NCBI GenBank assembly: GCA_011087645.1
Contig: JAALLF010000009.1
Coordinates: forward strand, 1 to 51,347
DNA: 51,347 nucleotides
Direction: 5' to 3'
Origin: Alphaproteobacteria bacterium
GTDB lineage: Bacteria > Pseudomonadota > Alphaproteobacteria > UBA6615
Within the stretch, counting starts at the first letter, position 1; each line of letters begins with the position of its first letter. Of the stretch, positions 42,102-49,695 are shown in pieces. The notes below the pieces were generated by a model. That model did not search any database. It saw nothing but the letters and a program-made list of their open reading frames with translations, and had not been told where the DNA came from. The position numbers and the translations under genes were made by a program.

Positions 42102-42139
42102 GACAGGTACTCCCTGTTCGTATTGTCTCCGGTGCCGGT

Positions 42140-43258
42140 TTACTGCGCCGCTGCAGCCGCATCCGCGTCGTCCGGCACAAGATGCTTGAGTTGCGGCATC
42201 ACCTGTTTGGCGAGCAGTTCCATATTGTCTTTCCATTCCTGGAACGGCTCGTAGGTGTACTGGATCTGCAACACCGTGCCGAAACCGCCGACGTCGTTGT
42301 AGAGGGTCTCGAGCTTCTCAGCGACCGTATCGGGACTACCGACGACCCAGATGTTGTCGCAGACATATTCCGCCGTCAGCGCCTCGTCGGGCATGTCCGG
42401 ATCCGACTTATAGAGATCGACCACGCCGAGCGACTGCAGCACGTTGAACATGTAGTTCGAATAGGCCGCCGCCATCGGGCCGTTGAGCACTTTATCGCGC
42501 GCTTCGGCGTCGGTCTTGGCGACGAATATTTCCCGCGCAATACGCCAATCGCGCCGGCTCGGCGTTGGCCGGCCGCCTTTCTTCGCGCCATCGCACACCG
42601 CACCCCAGTGGGTGATCAAATTCTCCGCCGGCAGATAGTTGATGCTCATGGGAATCCAACCCTGCTCGCCCGCCGTGACCAGCGATTCCGAGGCCTTGTG
42701 CAAACCGGCTACGGCGATCGGCGGATGGGGGTCCTGATAGGGACGAACGTGATGATAGAGCGGCACCTGCATCATCGGCTCCGGCACCTTGAACTGCCAG
42801 AATTTACCGTTGTGCTCGAACGGGTCATCCTCGGTCCACAAGCGTTTGATGACGTCGATCGATTCACGCATACGCGCGCGATGTTCGCCTTCCTTGTAGT
42901 CGATGTCCCAGAAGTGGAAGTCGGTCGGCGCGCCGCCGGCGCCGATGCCGAAATTCAGCCGGCCTTTCGACAGATGGTCGAGATAGGCGATACGCAGCGC
43001 CACCAGGCGCGGATCGTGCATGGGCAGCAACACAACCCCGGTGCCGACGCGGATTTGTTCGGTTTGCGCAAAAACGCTGGCGGCGAAGAGATCGGTCGAC
43101 GGCACGGGCTCCCACGGAATGGTGTAATGCTCGCCCATCCAACCTTCGCTGTAGCCGAGCTTATCGCCCAGCACAAAAGTCTCGACGTCCTGATGGTATT
43201 CCTTGGTGACATCGCCTCCGGGGGGCCGAAGGGGCATCGAAAACATCCCATATTGCAT
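42140..43258 (-). CDS. LLM class flavin-dependent oxidoreductase (luciferase-like monooxygenase)
   Basis: A 372-residue bacterial-luciferase-fold TIM barrel starting MQYGMFSMPLRPPGG. Typical segments are YSEGWMGEHYTIPWEP, IRVGTGVVLLPMHDPRLVAL, LSKGRLNFGIGAGG and PIAVAGLHKASESL. Such enzymes use reduced FMN (from a separate reductase) to oxygenate small molecules. It is not RutA-like in sequence. The C-terminus ends in an Ala-rich tail. The ATG at 43258 follows ACAGGAGAACG; a 38-codon extension is rejected. It is the first gene of a minus-strand run of nine genes and is divergent from the citryl-CoA lyase-like gene. Confidence 0.92.
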   Translation of the reverse strand: MQYGMFSMPLRPPGGDVTKEYHQDVETFVLGDKLGYSEGWMGEHYTIPWEPVPSTDLFAASVFAQTEQIRVGTGVVLLPMHDPRLVALRIAYLDHLSKGRLNFGIGAGGAPTDFHFWDIDYKEGEHRARMRESIDVIKRLWTEDDPFEHNGKFWQFKVPEPMMQVPLYHHVRPYQDPHPPIAVAGLHKASESLVTAGEQGWIPMSINYLPAENLITHWGAVCDGAKKGGRPTPSRRDWRIAREIFVAKTDAEARDKVLNGPMAAAYSNYMFNVLQSLGVVDLYKSDPDMPDEALTAEYVCDNIWVVGSPDTVAEKLETLYNDVGGFGTVLQIQYTYEPFQEWKDNMELLAKQVMPQLKHLVPDDADAAAAAQ

Positions 43259-43494
43259 AGCGCCGTTCTCCTGTGCTGGTTGCGGACACGCAATCGCAGT
43301 TCTTGGTTTTATTGAGGTCATCATTGTACGCGCGCCAGCGCGATAGGAGTCAAGAAACCTTCCTGGCGCCAAGTAGACGATTCTCGCGCCCGAAACGTTC
43401 TCAGGCCGCCCAAAACCGGCTATCGTCGCCCTATAGCGGGGAATTCGGCATTATTCGAGCTCCACCGATAACCATAAAAAGAAAGCGAAAAACC

Positions 43495-44277
43495 ATGTTG
43501 ATCGGCAAAAAGGGCGAGGCCAAATCGGCGATCGAAACGTCTGACGCAGCCTCGATCACGGTGCGCGGCAAGGATCTGTGCAACGAGGTGATGGGCCATG
43601 TGTCGATTGCCGAGTTCTTCTACTTCCATCTGACCGGCAAGGAGCCGACCGAGGATCAGGCGTTTTTTCTCGACCTGCTGGTAGTCGCCCTGGCTGAGCA
43701 CGGTCTGGTGCCCAGCGTCCAAGCCGCCCGCATGACCCTGGCCGCCGCGCCGGAGGCCCTGCAAGCCGCCGTCGCCGCCGGCATATTGGGGGTCGGCTCG
43801 GTGATCCTGGGTAGCGCGGAACAGGGCGCCGAGATGCTCGACGCCACCCGCCAGCGGATCTCGGAAAAAGGTCTGTCCGCCGCCGATGCGGCATTGGAAA
43901 TCGGACAGGAATACAAGGCCGCCGGCAAGTTTCTGCCCGGATTCGGCCATCCCATCCATCACCCTATCGACCCGCGCGCCGAGCGGGTGCTGGCGCTGGC
44001 CGACGAACGCGGCGTGAGCGGCGAGTATGTCGCCCTGCTGCGCGAATTCCCCGCCGTCGTCGAACAGGTCTGGGGCAAGCCGCTGCCGATGAACCTCACC
44101 GGCCCCATGGCCGCCGTATTGCTGGATCTGGACGTGCCAAAAGGTGCGGTGCGGGGCATTCCGATCCTGGCGCGCACCTTGGGCCTGATTGGTCATCTGA
44201 ACGAAGAGCAGCAACGGCCAATCGGCTTCCTGATGTCGCACTATGGCGCCGAGCCCATCGAGTATGACGGTGGCTGA
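43495..44277 (+). CDS. Citryl-CoA lyase-like protein (short citrate synthase superfamily)
   Basis: A 260-residue protein of the short citrate-synthase-related group. It keeps the catalytic core: His in KFLPGFGHPIHHPIDPRAERV and RPIGFLMSHYG near the C-terminus. It lacks the long N-terminal part of true citrate synthases, as in citryl-CoA lyases. Predicted reaction: cleavage (or formation) of a citryl-CoA-like 3-hydroxy-3-carboxyacyl-CoA. The ATG at 43495 has a weak ribosome site (GAAAGCG); a 74-codon extension lies in the divergent promoter region and is rejected. Its end overlaps the CoA ligase gene by 14 bases. Confidence 0.88.
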   Translation: MLIGKKGEAKSAIETSDAASITVRGKDLCNEVMGHVSIAEFFYFHLTGKEPTEDQAFFLDLLVVALAEHGLVPSVQAARMTLAAAPEALQAAVAAGILGVGSVILGSAEQGAEMLDATRQRISEKGLSAADAALEIGQEYKAAGKFLPGFGHPIHHPIDPRAERVLALADERGVSGEYVALLREFPAVVEQVWGKPLPMNLTGPMAAVLLDLDVPKGAVRGIPILARTLGLIGHLNEEQQRPIGFLMSHYGAEPIEYDGG

Positions 44278-45619
44278 CCCGGCCGACCGCCGGCCGGATA
44301 TGTTCGAACCGGAGGTGGAGACCCGCGATCCCACCGAACAACGGGCGATCGATGAGACGCTGTTTCGCAAACAGATCGCCTATCTGTACGAAAATTCGCC
44401 GTTTTATCGCGCGAAATTAGCCGATGCCGGTTTCGCCGACGCCGAGGCGGTGGGCGGGTTGGACGATCTGGCGGACCTGCCCTTCACCACCAAGGACGAG
44501 CTGCGCCAGAGCCAGGCGGATACCGCGCCCCTGGGTGCCCATTGCGCGGCGCCCCTGGACAAAATCGCGCGCATTTATTCGTCCAGCGGCACCTCTGGCG
44601 CGCCGATGTATATCCCCTTGACCTATAGCGACCTGATACGCTGGATACGAACCTCGCAGCGCACCTATACCGCCGCCGGTATCCGGCCTCATCACCGGGT
44701 GCTCACGACCTATAATTCCGGCCCCTTCGTCGCTGGCGCGGTGGGCGAATCCCTACAAGCCCTGGGGGTCAATCTGGTGCCGATCGGCACCGGCAACACC
44801 GACCGGCTGATCACCGCGCTCGACCGCTTCCGCCCCAACGCCATGCCCGGTACGCCATCGTTTCTGGCCTACATCGCTGAGACCGCGCGGGCGCGCGGCA
44901 TCGACCCGGCGGCCTGCGGGTTAGAGACCTTGGTGTGCGGCGGCGAGCCGGGCGCCAGTGAGCCGGCGGTGCGCCAGCAACTCGAGCAAGCCTTCGGCGC
45001 CAGGGTCCACGAGGTGATGGGCATCGGCGATATTTCGATTTCGATTTGGGGCGAAGGACCGGAACAGGCGGGCATGCATTTCTGCGCCCAGGGCTTTGTC
45101 CATGTGGAACTCATCGATCCCGATACGAGCGCGGTGATCCCGCTGGAAAACGGCGCCAGCGGTGAATTGGTCTACACCCATCTGCAACACGAGGCCGCCC
45201 CCCTGCTGCGCTTTCGCAGCCGTGACCATGTGGTGGTCTCCGCCGGACCGGTGCCTAGCGGGCGCACCGGGGTGCGGGTGCGCTGCATCGGACGCACCGA
45301 CGACATGCTAATCGTGCGCGGCGTCAATGTGTTTCCCAGCGCCATCCGGGAAGTGGTGAGCACATTCGCGCCGACGGTCGGCGGCATGATTGCCGTGCGC
45401 CCCACCGCGCGTGGCGTCAAACAATCGCCGCCGTTACCGGTCGCCGTGGAACTGGCGGAAGGCGTAGAACCCGAGGCTGGCCTCGCCGCCGCCATCGAGA
45501 CGGCAATCCGCGAGCGGCTGATCTTCACCGCCCAGGTCGAGCTGGTCGCCGCCGGCACCCTGGCGCGCAGCGAATACAAGTCACGCTTGGTTGACTATAC
45601 CAGCGCCACCGACGGCTAA
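44264..45619 (+). CDS. Phenylacetate-CoA ligase family (PaaK-like) AMP-forming ligase
   Basis: A 451-residue adenylate-forming acyl-CoA ligase of the PaaK type. The start RKQIAYLYENSPFYRAKL is typical. The P-loop is YSSSGTSGAP, followed by VCGGEPGA, the hinge region RTDDMLIVRGVNVFPS and the C-terminal catalytic Lys in LARSEYKSRLV. The adenine-binding segment reads EVMGIGDISISIWGE, unlike the usual YGxTE, so the acid is probably not simple phenylacetate. ATG at 44264 (overlap 14 bases) or 44243; the second gives a larger overlap. It is coupled to the citryl-CoA lyase-like gene, suggesting the ligase makes the CoA thioester that the lyase splits. Confidence 0.88.
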   Translation: MTVADPADRRPDMFEPEVETRDPTEQRAIDETLFRKQIAYLYENSPFYRAKLADAGFADAEAVGGLDDLADLPFTTKDELRQSQADTAPLGAHCAAPLDKIARIYSSSGTSGAPMYIPLTYSDLIRWIRTSQRTYTAAGIRPHHRVLTTYNSGPFVAGAVGESLQALGVNLVPIGTGNTDRLITALDRFRPNAMPGTPSFLAYIAETARARGIDPAACGLETLVCGGEPGASEPAVRQQLEQAFGARVHEVMGIGDISISIWGEGPEQAGMHFCAQGFVHVELIDPDTSAVIPLENGASGELVYTHLQHEAAPLLRFRSRDHVVVSAGPVPSGRTGVRVRCIGRTDDMLIVRGVNVFPSAIREVVSTFAPTVGGMIAVRPTARGVKQSPPLPVAVELAEGVEPEAGLAAAIETAIRERLIFTAQVELVAAGTLARSEYKSRLVDYTSATDG

Positions 45620-45623
45620 CCCG

Positions 45624-46256
45624 CTACATCAGGCTCGGGGTCAGCGTGTAGAGACCCATCACGCCGCCTTTGGCGAGGATATGACCTTCCATCGCCGCGA
45701 GCGCGTCCTGGCCGCTAAACGCGCCGCTTAAGTCGAGGCTTTCCACGTCCAGCGCATACACGGTGAAATGATATTCGTGCATGATCTCGTCGTTCCACGG
45801 CGGCGCCGGCCCGTCATAGCCGCCGTAATCACCTGCCATATCGTCGTTACCGGCCATGAACATGCCAAAATTGTTGGCGCCGCGAACGCCATAATCGACC
45901 GGACCGATGGGCTTACCTTTGGCGACCACAGCATCGGATTCGGCGCCCTTGGCAATGCTTGCCACGGCAGCCGGCACATCGACCAGAATCCAGTGATAGA
46001 AGTCCATGCGCGCCAAATCGGCCGAGATAGTCTTGCCCTCTTGGTTGGCGTCATCGAACACGGTCGGCACGCTGGCATCGTGCATGATCACCGCATAGGA
46101 CTTGGTGCCGTCGGGTCCCGCGCTCCAGCTCACGGCCGGGCTGATATTGGGACCGAAGGTGAATAATTCGTCGTCGGCCGGCACACCAAAGGCGAACTCG
46201 CGCGCGATGCGCCCGCCCGGTTCCAGCCCTTCAACGGTGACGTCAAGATTTTGCAT
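45624..46256 (-). CDS. YbhB/YbcL family (PEBP) protein
   Basis: A 210-residue phosphatidylethanolamine-binding-protein-like fold. Motifs are AVIMHDASVP (the DPDxP position is changed), YHWILVDVP, GVRGANNFG, YDGPAPPWND and HEYHFTVYALD. No signal peptide, so cytoplasmic. Bacterial members have no settled role. The ATG at 46256 follows AGTAAGGGGAGGG and is preferred over 17 further codons upstream. It is convergent with the CoA ligase gene, four bases apart. Confidence 0.88.
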   Translation of the reverse strand: MQNLDVTVEGLEPGGRIAREFAFGVPADDELFTFGPNISPAVSWSAGPDGTKSYAVIMHDASVPTVFDDANQEGKTISADLARMDFYHWILVDVPAAVASIAKGAESDAVVAKGKPIGPVDYGVRGANNFGMFMAGNDDMAGDYGGYDGPAPPWNDEIMHEYHFTVYALDVESLDLSGAFSGQDALAAMEGHILAKGGVMGLYTLTPSLM

Positions 46257-46362
46257 ATCCCTCCCCTTACTTGATCGTTTGAAGGGGCAAACGATAGCAC
46301 GGCCCAAAGCGCCGCTGCCACATGGCGATTTTCCGGCGGCGTGGCGCGGGCAGCCTGTCGCG

Positions 46363-46995
46363 TCAGCTCTTGTTTAGATGGGGCAGAATTCCCGCGAAAC
46401 TCTCTAGGCCCAAAAACGATCCAAGCCGCGCTTCCGCCTGGTCATCCGCCAAGTTGATCACCAGCAGATCGCGGGGGCGGTAGCGGAAATATTCCCGCAC
46501 CGCGTAGTTGTGTCGCAGATAATGGCTTTTGAATATTTTTTCGTCGTACAGCGTTTCCTCGTTGATCCCGTAAGTCAGCCTTGTGACGTCCCACACATAT
46601 CCCTGGTGGTGATACATGAAGTTTTTCAAATCATCGGCGGTAGGTATACGGTTCTGGCCGATAATTTTGGTGTGAAAGCGGACAGCCGACGCATACCACT
46701 GGTCCTCGTTATCGCGGACCGACAGGATGAATTTCGATCCCGGGAAACTATGATCGAGAATTTGATAGGTGTAGGGCAGGCTAAACGGCACGTCCTGAAA
46801 GGCTTGCGCCGAGCGCGCAAACTCGACGATTCTATCGAATTTCCGCGCGGCCCAGTCGTATACCAGGCTCTCCCCGGTGTTTTGACTGCCCAGCGTCAGC
46901 CCGGCATTTTGCAGCGCCGCCCCTAACGATGTCGTGCCGGTCTTGTTGCGACCGATGCAGAATATTTTCTGATTTTGGGAGGCTCGTTCGCTCAT
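46363..46995 (-). CDS. Sulfotransferase family protein
   Basis: A 210-residue P-loop protein of the small sulfotransferase group. The 5'-phosphosulfate loop is CIGRNKTGTTSLGAALQNAG, followed by a 3'-phosphate motif region FILSVRDNEDQWYASAV. It ends DLLVINLADDQAEARLGSFLG, as is typical of the family. Cytoplasmic; acceptor unknown. The ATG at 46995 is preferred over a TTG at 47034, though the ribosome site is weak in both cases. It stands alone next to the AT-rich island. Confidence 0.85.
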   Translation of the reverse strand: MSERASQNQKIFCIGRNKTGTTSLGAALQNAGLTLGSQNTGESLVYDWAARKFDRIVEFARSAQAFQDVPFSLPYTYQILDHSFPGSKFILSVRDNEDQWYASAVRFHTKIIGQNRIPTADDLKNFMYHHQGYVWDVTRLTYGINEETLYDEKIFKSHYLRHNYAVREYFRYRPRDLLVINLADDQAEARLGSFLGLESFAGILPHLNKS

Positions 46996-47329
46996 ATCTT
47001 CTGACGCCAGGCAGGTGAATATAGAGGTATCCAATATTACCAGTCGCGGGCAAGATTGTATGCCTCATCGATCGGGTCAGACCAGCAACAGTTCCGACAT
47101 GGCCAACAGATCACCGTTCATTCATGCCGAGGACAGGAGAGGTTTGTGTCGATGACGAAAATCAGAGCCAAATGTGGCCTGGGACGGCCGCCTTAATGGT
47201 GGTTGAAGGTTAATCCAGACAAATACCGTCCCCCGCCGCGATCACGTTGTCCAGGGCAACCTAGATGACTACAATTGTGCCGGAAACCGGGGTTCACATA
47301 GAATATGTCGGTAAAAATGGAGATATTAG
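46996..47329. other. Intergenic gap leading into an AT-rich island
   Basis: 334 bases with no supportable gene. The left part has ordinary base composition. From about 47265 the sequence becomes AT-rich and stays so to about 47793. An ATG at 47152 with AGGAGAGG upstream opens a frame of only 14 codons (MTKIRAKCGLGRPP); this could be the truncated 5' end of a lost gene. No inverted repeats marking an IS end are obvious. Confidence 0.45.
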
Positions 47330-47794
47330 ATGGAATGTGAGGAGACTACAGAAAGTGAAAATGTCTACGACAGACAGAAACTTTACGCCTCCAGACTGTA
47401 TGACAAAATCGATTATAATAAGAAAGTCCGATTTCAGATTCCCATCTTTTCGGCAATAGCGAGTTTTGCTTTCTTAACGGCCTCCCTAGAGTCTAAGTCC
47501 CCAGACCTTACGGGCGTTATATTTGCTCTAACTTTCATTGCTATCGCAGCGATATCTGCGTGGACAATGCGTGTCGTTAGGAGATCATACAACGATAATA
47601 CAGATCAGCTAATCCACCTATATAAGAGAATGAAAATTAGCGGTGATAGTTTTGCTAAAAAAGACGAGTATTTAGTAGAGAAAGCAGAAGATATGTGGGG
47701 CCTCCTATACTTTCTTATTGCAATATCATGTTTCTTCCCATTCATACTTAGTGTCACCCCGCGCATAGCTAAATGGTTTGTTGACCCATCTTAA
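47330..47794 (+). CDS. AT-rich membrane protein of unknown function, probably acquired
   Basis: A 154-residue protein with about three TM segments (residues 38-55, 61-83 and 124-145). A Lys/Arg/Tyr-rich N-terminal region (RQKLYASRLYDKIDYNKKVRF) and a charged middle loop (RRSYNDNTDQLIHLYKRMKISG) are present. Its codons are rich in A/T at third positions, unlike every neighbour, so it is likely of foreign origin. The ATG at 47330 has TGGAGATATTAG upstream. The layout loosely recalls 2-3 TM effector or immunity proteins, but I do not recognise the family. It directly abuts a cut-off amidohydrolase remnant. Confidence 0.6.
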   Translation: MECEETTESENVYDRQKLYASRLYDKIDYNKKVRFQIPIFSAIASFAFLTASLESKSPDLTGVIFALTFIAIAAISAWTMRVVRRSYNDNTDQLIHLYKRMKISGDSFAKKDEYLVEKAEDMWGLLYFLIAISCFFPFILSVTPRIAKWFVDPS

Positions 47795-47795
47795 T

Positions 47796-47930
47796 GACCG
47801 CTGGGCCAGCTACGGATCGCTGATCGACGAACACCGCAGATGGCTCGGCCAACTGCCGCCGGAAACCGCCGAAGCGATCGCGCAAACCAACGCCATGCGC
47901 GTCTTCGGTATCTCAGCGCCGTCGCAATAG
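47796..47930 (+). pseudogene. C-terminal remnant of an amidohydrolase gene
   Basis: The frame from 47796 to the TAG at 47930 reads DRWASYGSLIDEHRRWLGQL and continues PPETAEAIAQTNAMRVFG. This is the usual C-terminal helix pair of amidohydrolase_2 proteins (LPPE.AE.IA..NA.R.F). It has normal high-GC codon use. No start codon or upstream part exists: the sequence changes abruptly at about 47793 to the AT-rich island. The first 250 or more codons of the gene have been lost, most simply by insertion of the island with deletion. Confidence 0.7.
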
Positions 47931-47997
47931 TTGGTGAGTGCGCCAATGCTTCGATAAACTATGGACTAAGCCCCCAATTGCCCTAAGGAGAAACCCC

Positions 47998-48390
47998 ATG
48001 GCCAAGCTGCGACATTTCGCGCTGTCTGTTCCCGACCCGGAGGCCGCGGCGGCGTTTTATGAGAAAGCGTTCGGCCTGGAACGGGTCGGCGAGAACGATC
48101 ATCCCGGCGCCACCGGCGTCTATCTGTCGGACGGGGTCATCAATCTGGCGCTGCTACGCTACAAGACCGACGAGGCGGCGGGCGAAGACCGCGGCAAGGA
48201 TTATTTCGGCGTCCATCATTTCGGCTTCGTGGTCGACGATGTGGCGGAGACCTCGACGCGCATCGAAGCGGCCGGCGGCAGCCATTTGTCGGGCGAGGAA
48301 TCCAACACCGGCGGCTTCTACGAGATCAAGTTCCGCGATCCCAACGGGGTGATCTTCGATATCAACCATAATGGCTGGAAGACCGGCTAG
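47998..48390 (+). CDS. VOC family protein (glyoxalase/bleomycin resistance/dioxygenase fold)
   Basis: A 130-residue vicinal-oxygen-chelate protein. Both beta-alpha-beta-beta-beta modules are present, with candidate metal ligands in LRHFALSV, GVHHFGFVVDD and GFYEIKFRDPNG. The last is the typical C-terminal Glu plus DPxG. The reaction cannot be told from sequence (lyase, isomerase, dioxygenase or antibiotic-binding). The ATG at 47998 follows CTAAGGAGAAACC. It lies 67 bases after the amidohydrolase remnant and may once have shared its operon. Confidence 0.88.
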   Translation: MAKLRHFALSVPDPEAAAAFYEKAFGLERVGENDHPGATGVYLSDGVINLALLRYKTDEAAGEDRGKDYFGVHHFGFVVDDVAETSTRIEAAGGSHLSGEESNTGGFYEIKFRDPNGVIFDINHNGWKTG

Positions 48391-48430
48391 TCGGAGAGGT
48401 AACGCATCTGGCGGCGGGTGGAATTCCGCG

Positions 48431-48525
48431 TCCTTCGAGACACACGCTACGCGAGCCCTCAGGATGAGGAATTCTGATAGGCCCTCGCGAAGCCTCACTC
48501 TGAGCGGCGTCTCGAAGGGCAAGGG
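48431..48525. repeat. CCTCA..TGAG repeat, two copies
   Basis: TCCTTCGAGACACACGC...CCCTCAGGATGAGG on the left and CTCGCGAAGCCTCACTCTGAGCGGCGTCTCGAAGG on the right form an imperfect inverted pair between the convergent VOC and EamA genes. It belongs to the same family as the copies at 290, 4700 and 34081. Confidence 0.75.
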
Positions 48526-48538
48526 TTCACACCCAGCG

Positions 48539-49468
48539 TCAGCGCGGGCCGGCCTCGGCAGCTATTTCGGGTTCTAGCGAGACCGCTTCCTTTTGCCGGG
48601 TCTCCCGGTGGGCAATGTAGGTGGCGCTGGCGACGATGATGGCGCCACCGACCCATGTCCACAGCACTGGCTGTTCGCCGAACACTAACAGCCCGAGCAG
48701 GGTCGCCCAGACCAATTGCAGGAACTGCGCCGGTTGGGTCACCGTGATCTCGGCGCATTTGAAGGCTTGCGTTAACGTAACGTGGCCGGCGGTGGCCAGC
48801 GCCGCGACGGCGAAAAGCAGCCCGAGTTCCGCCACGGTCGGGGTTCGCCAAGCCAACAGGGCGGGCGGCAGCAAGACTATCGTGACGATGATCGACAAAA
48901 AGGCGACGATCGCGGTACTGGATTCCGTCTCGGTCAGTTTTTTGGCAATCAGGAAGGAACCAGCGAAAACCGGGGCTGCGGCGACCTGCGCCAAAGCGCC
49001 AATACTCACCGCCTCGAACCCCGGCCGCAGAATGATCAGGGTGCCGCCAAAGCCGATCAGGACCGCGCCAATACGTCGAATGCGCAGTTTCTCGCCGAGA
49101 AACAGCGCGGCGCCGATGGTGGTGAAGATCGGCGCGGTGAAACCCAGCGCCGTCACCTCGGCGATGGGAATACGCGCCATGGCGAAGAACCAAAGGGAGA
49201 CGCCGATGCCGTGCAACAGGCCGCGCGCCAGATAGAGCCCCAAGATGCTGTTTGACGGACGCAATGTCTCGAGGCGCATAAAAATCGGGATCATCAGCAC
49301 AAAGCCGAAGCCATAGCGGATGAAGGCCGCCTGGATTGGGTTCATATCGGTGCCCAGGTGGCGGACGATACCGGTCACCGCGACAAAGAACAGGCCGGTC
49401 AGCAGCATCCACCCGGTGCCGCGCAAATTACCGGCGGCGGTGCCGGGGCCTGTCGATGGGGAACTCAT
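48539..49468 (-). CDS. EamA/DMT-family transporter (10 TM)
   Basis: A 309-residue drug/metabolite transporter with two EamA halves. The first contains RYGFGFVLMIPIFMRLETLRP and GFTAPIFTTIGAALFLGEKLRIRRIGAVLIGFGG. The second contains QFLQLVWATLLGLLVFGEQPVLWTWVGGAIIVAS. Inner membrane exporter of unknown metabolites. The start is uncertain: ATG at 49468 without a strong ribosome site, or GTG at 49489. It is convergent with the VOC gene across a repeat and divergent from the cyclase. Confidence 0.88.
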   Translation of the reverse strand: MSSPSTGPGTAAGNLRGTGWMLLTGLFFVAVTGIVRHLGTDMNPIQAAFIRYGFGFVLMIPIFMRLETLRPSNSILGLYLARGLLHGIGVSLWFFAMARIPIAEVTALGFTAPIFTTIGAALFLGEKLRIRRIGAVLIGFGGTLIILRPGFEAVSIGALAQVAAAPVFAGSFLIAKKLTETESSTAIVAFLSIIVTIVLLPPALLAWRTPTVAELGLLFAVAALATAGHVTLTQAFKCAEITVTQPAQFLQLVWATLLGLLVFGEQPVLWTWVGGAIIVASATYIAHRETRQKEAVSLEPEIAAEAGPR

Positions 49469-49695
49469 GGAGATTTGTGCACTCCGCACTCGGGCTGGAT
49501 AACGTCAACGCGCTGTGCGTAGGCTACCACTTGGCAGGTAAATTCGGGAAACGCCGATTGTCACACCGAAACGCCATCATGGTCATGACCGGCCGATAAC
49601 TATTTGGCGATTTATGAAATTTCTGTGAGGTATCAAAGTATGATGCTGTGGATTGAGCTAGGATCATCCTTTCACCCAGCGATTTGTGAACCAAT

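Noticed and set aside
42140..43258. The LLM enzyme as RutA partner of the RutC/RutD-like pair
   Set aside because: Its sequence lacks the RutA blocks (for example the ALSMIKLRG region) and it lies 11 kb away in another operon.
47265..47459. Alternative AT-rich ORF of 64 codons overlapping the membrane-protein gene
   Set aside because: Different frame, no hydrophobic or family pattern, and the 154-codon frame at 47330 has a better ribosome site.
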